Positions 53,780 through 63,169 of a stretch of DNA of 64,000 nucleotides are shown here, piece after piece. The DNA is taken from positions 1-64,000 of the forward strand of contig NAEP01000023.1 of assembly GCA_002529645.1 (NCBI GenBank), given 5' to 3'. Both the position numbers and the translations under genes were made by a program. Positions within the stretch are counted from its first letter, which is position 1; each line of letters opens with the position of its first letter. Source of the DNA: Candidatus Lumbricidiphila eiseniae. GTDB taxonomy: Bacteria > Actinomycetota > Actinomycetes > Actinomycetales > Microbacteriaceae. Below the pieces are notes generated by a model, which ran no database searches, had not been told where the DNA came from, and was given only the letters and a program-made list of their open reading frames with translations.

Positions 53780-55093
53780 TTACTGCCCGGATTTGCCCGC
53801 TTGATACTGCGAACTGAGCTGATCGAGTACTGCGCCGGGTGTTTTGGTTCCGTTGACCAGGTCTTGTAAACCCGCGTTGAGTTGGTCATAGAAGCTTGGC
53901 GTTGGCCAGTCGGGGTAGAACGCCAGGCCGTCTCGGTCAGCGAGGGTTTTGAAGTTGGTCACGAGGGACTTGCTCTTTGGGTCGGTAATGACGGAGGGGT
54001 CGGCGGCCACGGGAATGCCTCCGGTATTCCCAATGATCGTCTGGATTTCTGGACTCATAGTGATGTCGATGAACTTGTAGGCGAGATCCTTATTCTTCGA
54101 GTTCGCGGGAACGATCCACATGTTTCCAGCCGAGCCTGGGGCGAGGGTTGATTCTGGGAAGAGGAAGTCTGACCATTGGAAGTTTTTAATGGTGCTTTTA
54201 AACTGTCCATAGTACCAAGTCCCGGTGTAGAAAATTGGGTACTTACCGGAGGTAAAACCGTTGTACGCGTCATCCGCCTTCATGCCCGTTGAATTTTTCG
54301 AAATATAACCTTTGTCAACCCAGTCTTTAATTGTTTGAGTGGCATAGGTAAAGGCGGAATCATGAAAATCAACCGGTTCGGCGAACGTCTGGAAGTTAGT
54401 GACCCACTGACGGTTAGCTCTGCTCAGTGCCAACTGGTACCACAGCTGGCCCAGGGGGTATTCTGTCGCCGACTCCGCGAGCGGTGTGATTCCGGCATCC
54501 TTGAAGGTTTTGAGAACATTCTCGAAGTCGGCAATTGTCGTCGGAACGCTCAAGCCGTACCTGTCAAACATGTCCTTGTTGTAGTACACCTCGGTGAATT
54601 CACCATAGTTTGGGATTCCGTAGAACGGGCCGGTGCCCATGATTCCTTTGTCGTTGTAGCGAGCGGTTGTCTGCAAGCTTGGCGAGAGTTCCTTGTCCCA
54701 ACCATAGAGTTTTGCGGCGGCATCCAGGTCGGTGAGAAGTCCCTGACTGGACAGGAGCCCCGCGGTGCCGTTGCCTTTTGTGTATTCAAGCACATCTGGG
54801 GCTGAGCTCGAGTTCAGCACTTGGCTCGCGGTGGAACGGATCCCCTCATAAGACTTTGCCTCAAACTTAACCGTGGCTCCGGTGGTTTTTTCGAACTCTG
54901 CGATGGCGGCGGTCCAGGCGTGACCCATCGCGCTCTCCAGGTCTTCGTAGTGCCACAGAGTGAGAGTCTTGCCTTTTCCGTCGGGATTTTTGACGATCGC
55001 TGTGCTGTTGGTTTCACCGTCTGATGAGCAACCCCCTAGCATCACGGCAGCAACTGCAAAGCCGATGATCGCTGCCAACTTTCTGTCAAGCAT
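53780..55093 (-). CDS. Sugar ABC substrate-binding lipoprotein
   Basis: 437 residues from ATG 55093 (AGGGAG upstream). Lipobox VMLGGC; family 1 solute-binding domain with TLTLWHYEDLESAMGHAW and DVLEYTKGNG. Partner of the two permeases; the ATPase is not encoded nearby. Confidence 0.92.
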   Translation of the reverse strand: MLDRKLAAIIGFAVAAVMLGGCSSDGETNSTAIVKNPDGKGKTLTLWHYEDLESAMGHAWTAAIAEFEKTTGATVKFEAKSYEGIRSTASQVLNSSSAPDVLEYTKGNGTAGLLSSQGLLTDLDAAAKLYGWDKELSPSLQTTARYNDKGIMGTGPFYGIPNYGEFTEVYYNKDMFDRYGLSVPTTIADFENVLKTFKDAGITPLAESATEYPLGQLWYQLALSRANRQWVTNFQTFAEPVDFHDSAFTYATQTIKDWVDKGYISKNSTGMKADDAYNGFTSGKYPIFYTGTWYYGQFKSTIKNFQWSDFLFPESTLAPGSAGNMWIVPANSKNKDLAYKFIDITMSPEIQTIIGNTGGIPVAADPSVITDPKSKSLVTNFKTLADRDGLAFYPDWPTPSFYDQLNAGLQDLVNGTKTPGAVLDQLSSQYQAGKSGQ

Positions 55094-55298
55094 GAGTATC
55101 TCCCTCATCTGGGAGTGCGATGCCGTCATTGCGCCAGGGCAGCCACTCCGATGCCGATATGTCTGAGTCGCCAACATAACAGGGAAGCAGCTCGCAGCGC
55201 AAGCGTGCGGTGAGGGCGAGTTTGTCACGGTTGCGTATCGTCAGCAGAAACGTGTGCCGCGACAAGCGAGGCTCGATTCCGTGTCTAACCCACCCCGT

Positions 55299-55386
55299 AT
55301 CACCCCTGCGGGCGGTGTCCAGACCCAACGAGCACCACAACGGTCAGTTTCGAGGCTGCATCACCCCTGCAGGCGGTGTTCAAACC
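55299..55386. CRISPR. Two-copy CRISPR-like unit (61-bp period)
   Basis: 27-bp copies at 55299-55325 and 55360-55386 with ATCACCCCTGC.GGCGGTGT and CA.ACC ends, three substitutions; CACC...GGTG arms. Insert 34 bp. It lies 40 bp from the ROK gene stop. Upstream (55094-55298) I see nothing beyond the binding-protein promoter region. Confidence 0.72.
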
Positions 55387-55426
55387 GTTGCTGGCAACCG
55401 AACTGGGCCGACAAGATCAGCGGAAT

Positions 55427-56632
55427 TCAGTCCCGCAAGGTGTGGGCAACGACAAAAGAAGCCGGAGAGGCGAGCAGTTCGGCGTACACAAGCTCCGCCG
55501 CTCCGACCAGGAGCAGAGCACTGTCAACCGAGCCTGCAAGCACTCTCAATCCCTGTCGCGAAGAACTGATCGCGGAAGCGGCAACCTCGGCGAGCAGCCC
55601 CTCGGTGAGCGGAGCAAGAAAACCGCCAAAGACGATCGTGGACGGGTTAAACAGGTTCACCACGGTGCGGACCGCACGTGTGATCGAGAGTCGATAGCGA
55701 TTGATGAGCGCCTCAACGACGGGATCGGAATTGGCTCGGATTCGTTCAGCTAGTAACTCGGCTTCCCGGTCGGTGAGACCCAGTGCGGCAAGAAGTTCTT
55801 CGCGCGAAACTTCGGTTTCCAAGCAGCCGGTGGCGCCGCAATGGCAGCGACGGCCGTTGTCAGCGACAAAAATGTGGCCCACTTCCCCCGCGTTTCCTTG
55901 AGCACCAAGGATGAGCCGACCACCCATGATCGCTCCTCCGCCAATCCCGCTGGCACCCCCGATGATATAGAAAACGTCCTCAATGTCACGCCCGGCCCCG
56001 AAGGCGCTCTCAGCGCGGAGGGCGAGCACGGCGGCATTTGCGGCGTAGACGGGCACGCCAAGCGCCGCAAACATCATTGCGGCCAAGGGTTCCTCTGACC
56101 ACCCCAGGTGTGTCGCTTCCCGCACGAATCCGTCTGCCAGTCGCACCTGGCCTGGCACAGCAATACCAACACCAAGGATCCGCCAGGGTTTATCCCGATC
56201 ACTCGTCATTCCCATGACCACTGCCCGGGTCATCTCCACCACATCCGTCACGGTGATGCGGCGATCCCACGGGATGTGCGCTTGGCGGAGCACGGTTCCA
56301 TTGAATCCCACCAAACCCACGTTCAAGCGATCCACCTCCGGATTCACCGCGATGGCGACCGTGGATTCGTCCGGAACGACAATCGGGCTTGGGCGACCGG
56401 CGCCATTCACGACGGCCGACCCCTCGCTGACCAAGCCGAGCGCAACCAGGTCACGAACAACAACTCCGACGGTAGACCTGTTCAGCCCGGAGAGGTGCGT
56501 GAGCTCGGCCCGTGTGTGTTTTCCATCACGATGTAGCCAACCGAGCAAACTCGACAGGTTCCGATCGCGAATGTCCTCGGCAATGCCGCCCCCCGTCCTC
56601 AGTGACTTTGTGCTCAACGCGATTGCTGCCAT
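55427..56632 (-). CDS. ROK-family transcriptional repressor (XylR/NagC type)
   Basis: 401 residues from ATG 56632. Winged helix with RAELTHLSGLNRSTVGVVVRDLVALGLVSEG, then a ROK sugar-binding domain (GVGIAVPG, IGGGAIMGGRLILG, and the zinc motif CHCGATGCLE). It probably represses the divergent ThuA operon and/or the adjacent ABC set in response to a sugar. Confidence 0.9.
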   Translation of the reverse strand: MAAIALSTKSLRTGGGIAEDIRDRNLSSLLGWLHRDGKHTRAELTHLSGLNRSTVGVVVRDLVALGLVSEGSAVVNGAGRPSPIVVPDESTVAIAVNPEVDRLNVGLVGFNGTVLRQAHIPWDRRITVTDVVEMTRAVVMGMTSDRDKPWRILGVGIAVPGQVRLADGFVREATHLGWSEEPLAAMMFAALGVPVYAANAAVLALRAESAFGAGRDIEDVFYIIGGASGIGGGAIMGGRLILGAQGNAGEVGHIFVADNGRRCHCGATGCLETEVSREELLAALGLTDREAELLAERIRANSDPVVEALINRYRLSITRAVRTVVNLFNPSTIVFGGFLAPLTEGLLAEVAASAISSSRQGLRVLAGSVDSALLLVGAAELVYAELLASPASFVVAHTLRD

Positions 56633-56741
56633 GTGACGAGGATACCGATCGGCGGTGGGGCAGCCGCGGACGAGCACACCGCGAGCGCCGGCTGGGGGTT
56701 CGATGAGCATTTGTGCGAACCGTCCTTCCGACACCGGGGTA

Positions 56742-56762
56742 TTTGTGTTAGCTTCGAACAAA
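56742..56762. promoter_or_regulatory. Candidate ROK operator
   Basis: TTTGTGTTAGCTTCGAACAAA has TTTGT/ACAAA ends and lies midway between divergent ROK and ThuA starts. TTTGTGCGAAC at 56711-56721 is a related half-site pattern. Confidence 0.45.
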
Positions 56763-56840
56763 CCACTTATCCGGTCACAACCCACCCGCCAGGATGCCGA
56801 ATCTGCTGCCTGGAAACACCTAATCTGAAGGACGAACAGC

Positions 56841-57620
56841 TTGGATACGTCACGAGGCCCCAATCGGGTCATCATCTGGGGAGAAAATCGTCACGAGCGC
56901 ATCGAAGACAAAGTTGCCGAGATCTACCCGCATGGAATGCACACAACCATCCGGGATGCCGTTGCCAACATCCTGGGCGCGAACGCCGATGTGAGCACGG
57001 CGACCCTTGACGAGCCGGAACACGGTCTCACGGAGGAACGCCTCGCATCAACCGATGTGCTCGTCTGGTGGGGCCACATGGCGCACGACGCGGTCAGCGA
57101 CGAGGTCGTCACAAGGGTATATCAGCAGGTACTGGCCGGAATGGGTCTTGTCGTTCTCCACTCGGGGCACTGGTCAAAAATCTTCACCACGCTCATGGGG
57201 ACGACCTGCACCCTCCGCTGGCGGAGCGAACAGGACCGCGAACTGGTGTGGACGGTCAATCCGACCCACCCGATCGCCCAGGGCATCCCGCAGCCCATCA
57301 TCATTCCCGAGCAAGAAATGTACGGCGAACAATTCGACATCCCGACGCCCGATGAACTTATCTTCATCAGCTCATTTTCTGGCGGCGAGGTGTTTCGTAG
57401 CGGCTGCACCTTCCGACGCGGCAACGGCAAGATCTTTTACTTCAGCCCCGGAGATCAGGACTACCCGGTGTACCACCATCCCGACATCCAACGCGTTATT
57501 GCCAACGGTGTTCAGTGGGCGCGACCGGCGCGACCGGTTCGCGAGACACCGACACTGTTGCGGTACGACACCAACGACTTCAGCGCCGGGCACAGCTATC
57601 AGGGTGCCCTTGTCAGATGA
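56841..57620 (+). CDS. ThuA-like trehalose-utilisation protein
   Basis: 259 residues. [34 protein letters not shown] and [18 protein letters not shown] match the ThuA glutamine-amidotransferase-like family, linked to 3-keto-disaccharide breakdown. TTG start after GAAGGACG. The next gene overlaps by 4 bp. Confidence 0.88.
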   Translation: MDTSRGPNRVIIWGENRHERIEDKVAEIYPHGMHTTIRDAVANILGANADVSTATLDEPEHGLTEERLASTDVLVWWGHMAHDAVSDEVVTRVYQQVLAGMGLVVLHSGHWSKIFTTLMGTTCTLRWRSEQDRELVWTVNPTHPIAQGIPQPIIIPEQEMYGEQFDIPTPDELIFISSFSGGEVFRSGCTFRRGNGKIFYFSPGDQDYPVYHHPDIQRVIANGVQWARPARPVRETPTLLRYDTNDFSAGHSYQGALVR

Positions 57621-58714
57621 GCTCTTTCGCGACCCTCGCCCGGTTCTCGGACCCAGTTCGGATTGTGTTAGTTGGTGCCGGAGCAATGGGCGCGAACTGG
57701 GCGAAAGTGATCCATGAAACCGCAGAAACACGTCTCGCTGGTGTCGTCGATATAACTGCGGGAGCCGCCGACAAACTTCTCACCGCGCTCAAGATTGAGG
57801 ACGTTCCTACCCGCACGTCACTAGCCGACTTCGAGTCTTTTGGTCTTGACTACGACGCGGTCATTAATGTCACGGTTCCGGAAGCTCACAAGGCCGTGAT
57901 TACCGAAGGGTTACAGCGGGGAAAAGCAGTTTTGTCCGAGAAACCGCTCGCCCCTACCGTCACCGAAGCGTGGTCGCTCGCGGCAGTTGCAGCTGTCTCG
58001 GGTACCCTGCTTATGACCAGCCAGTCGCGCAGATATTTCCGCGGTCTTACCGCGTTTAAGCGCTCCGTCAAAGCACTCGGACCGGTTGGCATTCTCACCA
58101 ATGATTTCTTCAAAGCTCCCCACTTCGGCGGATTTCGCGAAGCAATGGCTGATCCGCTCCTCGTCGACATGGGCATCCATCCGTTCGACGCGGCCCGTTT
58201 TATTCTGGACGATGAGCCCGTTTCGGTTTATTGTGAGTCCTTCAATCCCTCGTGGAGTTGGTATGACGGTGATGCGGCAGCGACGGCTTTGTTCACCTTC
58301 TCGACAGGATCACGTTTTCGCTACACCGGAAGCTGGTGCAGTCCGGGCAGTGAAACGAGTTGGAACGGATCCTGGCGCGCCAGCAGCGAGGCCGGAACCG
58401 TCCTGTGGGACGGTGAGGGGCCACCCACCTCAACGGACACAACCGTTCCCGAGCTCGACCCCCTCGAACGAGAAGAAATCTCCGGCGCGCTGGACGAATT
58501 CGTGCGGGCACTTCGAACCGGTGCCGAGCCGAGCGGGATCGCCGACCGGAATCTGATGAGTTTGGCGATGGTCGAGGCTGCCGTGACATCGAACCGCCGG
58601 GGTGAGCTCGTGCACCTCATCGATATCCTCACGGCTGCGAGGGATGAGGCGATCCTGGCAACAACGAACAAGGCAGAACGCTCGTGGTTGGCGGGGGCGC
58701 TCCCGGCGCGGTAG
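57617..58714 (+). CDS. Gfo/Idh/MocA-family oxidoreductase
   Basis: 365 residues. [15 protein letters not shown] (NAD(P) site), EKPLAPT (catalytic Lys) and [12 protein letters not shown] (His). ATG 57617 overlaps the ThuA stop. A ThuA-Gfo pair commonly interconverts sugars and 3-keto sugars. Confidence 0.9.
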   Translation: MSSFATLARFSDPVRIVLVGAGAMGANWAKVIHETAETRLAGVVDITAGAADKLLTALKIEDVPTRTSLADFESFGLDYDAVINVTVPEAHKAVITEGLQRGKAVLSEKPLAPTVTEAWSLAAVAAVSGTLLMTSQSRRYFRGLTAFKRSVKALGPVGILTNDFFKAPHFGGFREAMADPLLVDMGIHPFDAARFILDDEPVSVYCESFNPSWSWYDGDAAATALFTFSTGSRFRYTGSWCSPGSETSWNGSWRASSEAGTVLWDGEGPPTSTDTTVPELDPLEREEISGALDEFVRALRTGAEPSGIADRNLMSLAMVEAAVTSNRRGELVHLIDILTAARDEAILATTNKAERSWLAGALPAR

Positions 58715-58766
58715 CCGCGTCTCGTGTCCCACGCCGACACCTGACTCCTGTGATAAGAAGGGCCTC

Positions 58767-59696
58767 TCACTTGCCGATGCCAGCCGTGAGCCCGTTCACC
58801 AGTTGTCGCCGCGCCAGGATGTACAGCACGAGGATCGGCAGTGCCGAGAGCACGACGGCTGCGAGGGTCGCGGGCACGTTGATGCTGAACTGGCCCTGGA
58901 AGTTCCACAGCGCGAGGGGGAGGACTCGGATGCTTTCGCTCTGCGTAAGCACGAGCGGCAGGAGGAAACCGTTCCAGACCTGGAGCGCGTCATAGATCAC
59001 TACGGTCGCGATCGCCGGTCGCGCCATCGGGATGACGAGGCGATACAGAATCATCCACTGACCTGCGCCTTCGACTCGCATTGACTCGAATAGTTCGTGA
59101 GGGATGTCGCGCAGGAAGTTCACGAGGATGAGGACGGTGATGGGGATGGCAAAGGCGATCGAGGGAAGGATGATCGCGTAGAGCGTGTCGTACAACTGCA
59201 CCTGTCCGAGCATGAAAAACAGCGGGATGATCGTGGCCTGGAGCGGAATTGCCAGACCCACGAGGAACACCGAATAGGTGGCGCGAACGAATTTTGCGCG
59301 GGAGCGCACGATCGAGTACGCGGCCAGGAGGCACACGATCGTAGTGATGATGACGGTTGTGGCGGTCACAATGAGGCTGTTGATGAAGTAGCTGAGGAAG
59401 CCGCTTTGGAGGACGAGTCGGTAGCTGTCGAGTGTCGGATTCGCCGGGGGAGCCAGCGGGTTCCTTGTGTAAAAGGCCCCCTGCTCGCTGAAGCTCGTGA
59501 TGACCACGTAGTAGATCGGCAGGATGATGATCGCGAGCCAGATATAACCGACGAAGCCTCCGCCAATGTTTTTGCGTGGGTTACCTGCGCGCCGCGATTG
59601 GCCGCATCGTTTCTTGGGAACAGACACTCGTTCGGGTCCTGGGCTCACCGAGATCTGCGCACCGGTGAGGCGGGTTGTCGTCGTCATGCCGGTCAC
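58767..59696 (-). CDS. Carbohydrate ABC permease (MalG type)
   Basis: 309 residues, six helices; EAA-like loop ELFESMRVEGAGQWMILYRLVIPM; C-terminal GLTAGIGK. GTG 59696 overlaps the upstream stop by 4 bp (GTGA); ATG 59687 is the alternative. Confidence 0.92.
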   Translation of the reverse strand: MTGMTTTTRLTGAQISVSPGPERVSVPKKRCGQSRRAGNPRKNIGGGFVGYIWLAIIILPIYYVVITSFSEQGAFYTRNPLAPPANPTLDSYRLVLQSGFLSYFINSLIVTATTVIITTIVCLLAAYSIVRSRAKFVRATYSVFLVGLAIPLQATIIPLFFMLGQVQLYDTLYAIILPSIAFAIPITVLILVNFLRDIPHELFESMRVEGAGQWMILYRLVIPMARPAIATVVIYDALQVWNGFLLPLVLTQSESIRVLPLALWNFQGQFSINVPATLAAVVLSALPILVLYILARRQLVNGLTAGIGK

Positions 59697-60592
59697 GCTC
59701 CGTCCTGCTGGCTGGACATTCGATTGAAACCGCTGAACTTTGTGAGTCCGGCCGCGAGAAGTAACCCGATCACTACGAGGATCACGGCGAGCACGCTTGC
59801 ACCGCCGAGGTCGCTGGCTGAGAAACCGGTGAGGTACATGTCCAGAGGGAGAAGTCGGGTGGCGTAACCGGGCCCGCCCTGAGTGAGGATGTACACAATG
59901 TCAAAGTATGTGAGGGAACCGACCACCATGAGCGTGGATGACGCGATGATCGTGTTCTTCAGCTGCGGGACCGTGATGTAGAAGAACTGCTTGACACGTC
60001 CAGCTCCGTCGAGCTGTGCCGCCTCGTACAGGGAAGCGGGGATCTGCCGAGCACCCGCCTGATAAAGGAGGGAGTGGAACGGGATGAACTGCCAGGCGAT
60101 CACGAAGATCACCACGTAGAGAACGAGTGCCGGGTTGCCGAGCCAGTCCTGCGACAGGATCGGGAGGTTGAACGCTTTGCCGAGACCGTAGTTGGGGTCG
60201 AGGAGGGCTTTGTAGGCGATGCCGATCGCGGCCGAGGAGAGGATGAGGGGCAGGAAGTAGAGAGCGGCCAGGACCGCACGGTACCTGTGGCGTCCTGCAG
60301 TGAAGACACCGAGCAGCAGGCTGAGGGGGGTTTGCACAATCCAGGAGAAGACGATCACTTGGAGGCTTAGCCACAGGGCGTTGTAGGTGACCGGGTCGGA
60401 AACCTGGTTGATCCAGTTGGTGATGCCGTTGAATACCGGAGCGGTGAGGCCATCCCAACTGGTGAAGCTCAGGCCGAGGGCGATGAGCAGAGGAACGATC
60501 GCGAAGCCCAGGAAGAAAATCAGGGCCGGTACGACGAGCCAGGTGCTGGGGGCTGAGAGGTGGGCGATGGCCCCACCGTTCCGTGTGCTCAT
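59693..60592 (-). CDS. Carbohydrate ABC permease (MalF type)
   Basis: 299 residues, six helices; EAA loop SLYEAAQLDGAGRVKQFFYITVP and FDIVYILTQGGPGYAT. Its ATG directly follows the binding-protein stop codon. Confidence 0.92.
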   Translation of the reverse strand: MSTRNGGAIAHLSAPSTWLVVPALIFFLGFAIVPLLIALGLSFTSWDGLTAPVFNGITNWINQVSDPVTYNALWLSLQVIVFSWIVQTPLSLLLGVFTAGRHRYRAVLAALYFLPLILSSAAIGIAYKALLDPNYGLGKAFNLPILSQDWLGNPALVLYVVIFVIAWQFIPFHSLLYQAGARQIPASLYEAAQLDGAGRVKQFFYITVPQLKNTIIASSTLMVVGSLTYFDIVYILTQGGPGYATRLLPLDMYLTGFSASDLGGASVLAVILVVIGLLLAAGLTKFSGFNRMSSQQDGA

Positions 60593-61924
60593 TTACTTTT
60601 TGATGGTCTTGTTCATGTTGTCGGAGAACTGCGCGGGTGTCACTGAAGCGTTGAAGAGGAGGTCGAGCTGGGTCCAGAACTCGGCGGAGGCCGCCGGAGA
60701 GAGTGCCAGGTCCCAGGACTGCTGGAAGTTCGGTGCCTGCTTGATCATCTCGTTCAGGCCCTTGGCAAAGTCGCCCTGCAGTTGTGGCCCGATTCCAATG
60801 AGCGGTGGGATATTGCCCGCATCGATGACCGACTTCGTGTACGCGTCGTTCCAGACCGTATTTGTCAGATAGTCGAGCGCGGTCTTCGCCTGCGCCTCGG
60901 TCGCTTTCGCGGAGATCGCCCAGTAAGAGGCTGGGTTGCCCGCGATATTCTTTGAGTCCCCCTTGCCTCCGGTCACTGCGGGGAAGGGACCGAATCCGAG
61001 TTTGCCGCTCGACTCGAAGGTCGGGTTGATCTGCGCGATGCCCGCGTAGGCCCAGGCACCCTGCAGCAGCATGGCTGCCTTACCGGTGACCATGAGCGCC
61101 AGGTCGGCGTTCGTGTCGGCGGAGACGGAGGCGAAGCCGTCCGCGAAGCCACCAGCTTTCACGAGCTGTTGGATCATCGTGTTGGCCTTGATAACAGCGG
61201 GGTCAGACCAGGCCTCGGGTTTGTCGTCGAGGATGTTCTGGAACACCTCCGGACCACCGATGCGGTCAACGAGGTACTCGATCCACATGAGGTATGGCCA
61301 CTTGCTGCCGCCGCCAAGCGCGATAGGAGCAAAGCCCGCCGCCTTGATTTTCGGGACGGCCGCCAAGAGTTCATCCCATGTCTTGGGCTGCGCCACGCCG
61401 ACCTGCTTCAGCACGTCCTGGTTGAAATATAGGATGACCGGGGAGGTCGGATCCATGGGGATGGCGTAGGTTTTACCGCCGTTCACACCGCCGGCGGCGA
61501 CGGATGGGATGAGTCGTTCGGTGAATGTCTGCTTGTTTGTGAGGTCAGGGGTCAGATCGCGCAGCAGGTTGGCCTTGACGTACTGTGCCATGGTGCCGCC
61601 GCCCCAGGTGTACACGAGGGTAGGCACCTGGGGTGAGTTGATCGCCGTGCGGATCTTGTCTTTGTAGTCGTTTGTGCCGAAATAGTTGGCCGTGATTTTC
61701 GTGTTGGGGTTCGCCTTGTTGAACTCCGCGACGGAGGGCTCGATGAGCGGTCGGTCGGCCGTGGTGCCCCAGGCGGTGATGGCACCGGTTGTGGTTCCAC
61801 CGTTCGCTGAGCCGCACGCGGCGAGGAGGAGGCCAAGGACAGCGGTGGTCACCACCGTCGTCAAGACCTGGGCCGTGTGGTGCCGGGGTCGACGGTGCTC
61901 GGCCTCTTGTGAGATGTGGGTCAT
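60593..61924 (-). CDS. Sugar ABC substrate-binding lipoprotein
   Basis: 443 residues. Lipobox LLLAACGS; family 1 binding domain (AITAWGTTADRPLIEPSVAEFNK, TLVYTWGGGTM). ATG 61924 follows GAAGGAG. It is the first gene of an operon with a LacI-type operator at its promoter. Confidence 0.92.
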   Translation of the reverse strand: MTHISQEAEHRRPRHHTAQVLTTVVTTAVLGLLLAACGSANGGTTTGAITAWGTTADRPLIEPSVAEFNKANPNTKITANYFGTNDYKDKIRTAINSPQVPTLVYTWGGGTMAQYVKANLLRDLTPDLTNKQTFTERLIPSVAAGGVNGGKTYAIPMDPTSPVILYFNQDVLKQVGVAQPKTWDELLAAVPKIKAAGFAPIALGGGSKWPYLMWIEYLVDRIGGPEVFQNILDDKPEAWSDPAVIKANTMIQQLVKAGGFADGFASVSADTNADLALMVTGKAAMLLQGAWAYAGIAQINPTFESSGKLGFGPFPAVTGGKGDSKNIAGNPASYWAISAKATEAQAKTALDYLTNTVWNDAYTKSVIDAGNIPPLIGIGPQLQGDFAKGLNEMIKQAPNFQQSWDLALSPAASAEFWTQLDLLFNASVTPAQFSDNMNKTIKK

Positions 61925-62226
61925 TACAGTTCTCCTTCGTGTGAGGATTGTCTGCCGGAGTCGAGGGCTGGGAGACGCTCGGTCGCGGCTGGGGGCTGTG
62001 CGTGATGGTGGGACGAGGTCAGCAGGATTCGAGCTTCGGGATTCATGGTTGGGAGTTGCGCTCGGTGGTGGGGGTGGATCCGGTTCAGCGTGCAGGGGCT
62101 CGAGCAGGAATGAAACATCGGAGCTGCATCGACGCAGCGCGGTGGAAACGGGCGAGTGAGCGGTGGCACCGGGTCGGTGCGGTCATATCAATCACCTCGT
62201 TGTGTCGGAGTCCGTCTCGCAATTGG

Positions 62227-62276
62227 TGGTTACGTTTCCACTATGGAGCGTAACCAGGGTTCGTGAGTTCTGTCAA
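62227..62276 (-). promoter_or_regulatory. Promoter and LacI-type operator of the ABC operon
   Basis: On the minus strand, -35 TTGACA (62271-62276) and -10-like TTACGC (62248-62253) are 17 bp apart. The 14-bp operator TGGTTACGTTTCCA (62227-62240) lies just downstream. Its exact reverse complement precedes the lacI-type gene. Confidence 0.75.
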
Positions 62277-62420
62277 TCCTCTGAAGTGTGGCGTTTTTCC
62301 GGGAATTTTTGTGCGACCACCCGATTTTTGCAACGATGTCCGACGCGACGTAAGGAATGTAAAAAATGGAATCGATCCCAATCAGAGGATCTGGTCTCAC
62401 AGGCTTTCGCCGCCGCCGCT

Positions 62421-62507
62421 GACAGTTCCAGTTGTTCGTCCACCACGGGTGGTGGTGTGTGCTCCCGATCCGAGGCGCAGATAGTTCCAGTTGCTCGCCC
62501 ATTGCGA
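62421..62507. repeat. 59-bp-period imperfect repeat pair
   Basis: GA.AGTTCCAGTTG.TCG.CCA occurs at 62421 and 62480. Ends are degenerate. One of two worn pairs in the 62.2-62.9 kb intergenic region. Confidence 0.45.
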
Positions 62508-62562
62508 GCGGCCAGTCCACTTGAGGTAGGTCTCATGGCACATCACCACGCTCGCCCGGAGC

Positions 62563-62653
62563 CGCGCTTCAGCGTACGGGCAAAGGGGCAGTTGGCGGAC
62601 ATCATGGCCCCGACACCCTGCTGGGCGCGCTTCAGCGCGCAGACGAAGGGGTA
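62563..62653. repeat. 63-bp-period imperfect repeat pair
   Basis: CGCGCTTCAGCG...AAGGGG occurs at 62563-62590 and 62626-62653 with about six substitutions. The remainder of 61925-63169 not listed separately contains no recognisable gene. Confidence 0.45.
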
Positions 62654-62795
62654 AGAGAGGTTCTGCGCGGCCGCGGCTGCGCGGCGCTAATTGGAATCGA
62701 TGCCGCTTTCGCTCACCGAATCGATGCCGCCAATCGCCACCAGGATCTCGAAGACCGTAACGAACAACCACGTAAACGTGGGATTGTTGTCATGA

Positions 62796-62844
62796 TTGAC
62801 AGGATGCGAGATCCGTGGCTATGGTCATGATGGAAACGTAACCA
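62796..62844 (+). promoter_or_regulatory. Promoter and operator of the LacI-type gene
   Basis: -35 TTGACA (62796-62801) and -10 TATGGT (62820-62825), 18 bp apart. Operator TGGAAACGTAACCA (62831-62844) follows at once, giving autoregulation. Confidence 0.75.
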
Positions 62845-62912
62845 TTTTCAGTTCCATGATCAACCAGGACGGGGCGAAGGCGCATGCGCAGCACAACGCT
62901 GAACCACCGGCT

Positions 62913-63120
62913 CGGCATCCCGCGTGGTGCGGGCCATCCGAAACCTAAGCGACGACTGCAACGAGACCCCGCCGGCATCCCGCGTGGTGCGGGGCATCCC
63001 ACCACCTGGCGTGCCCGCGCAAAAGTCAGCTCCGGCACCCCGCGTGGTGCGGGGCATCCTCCTGACGCAACCCGGACGCGGTTGTTTCCGTGCGGCATTC
63101 TGCGTGGCACAGGGCGTCCG
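62913..63120. CRISPR. Four-copy CRISPR-like array (60-bp period)
   Basis: Copies start at 62913, 62973, 63033 and 63093, exactly 60 bp apart, each about 27-28 bp: CGGCATCCCGCGTGGTGCGG and a GCATCC end. Copies 2 and 3 are nearly identical, copy 4 is worn. Unrelated 32-33-bp inserts. CCCGC...GCGGGG hairpin as in type I-E repeats. It lies in the 5' leader of the LacI-type gene. Confidence 0.8.
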
Positions 63121-63169
63121 TTGTCGTCGTGGTCGTTCTGCCCGGCCGGTTCCTGGAACGGAGAACGAG

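Noticed and set aside
62690-62730. Direct repeat AATCGATGCCGC, about 30 bp apart
   Set aside because: Short and off the 60-bp period; insufficient to call an array or operator.
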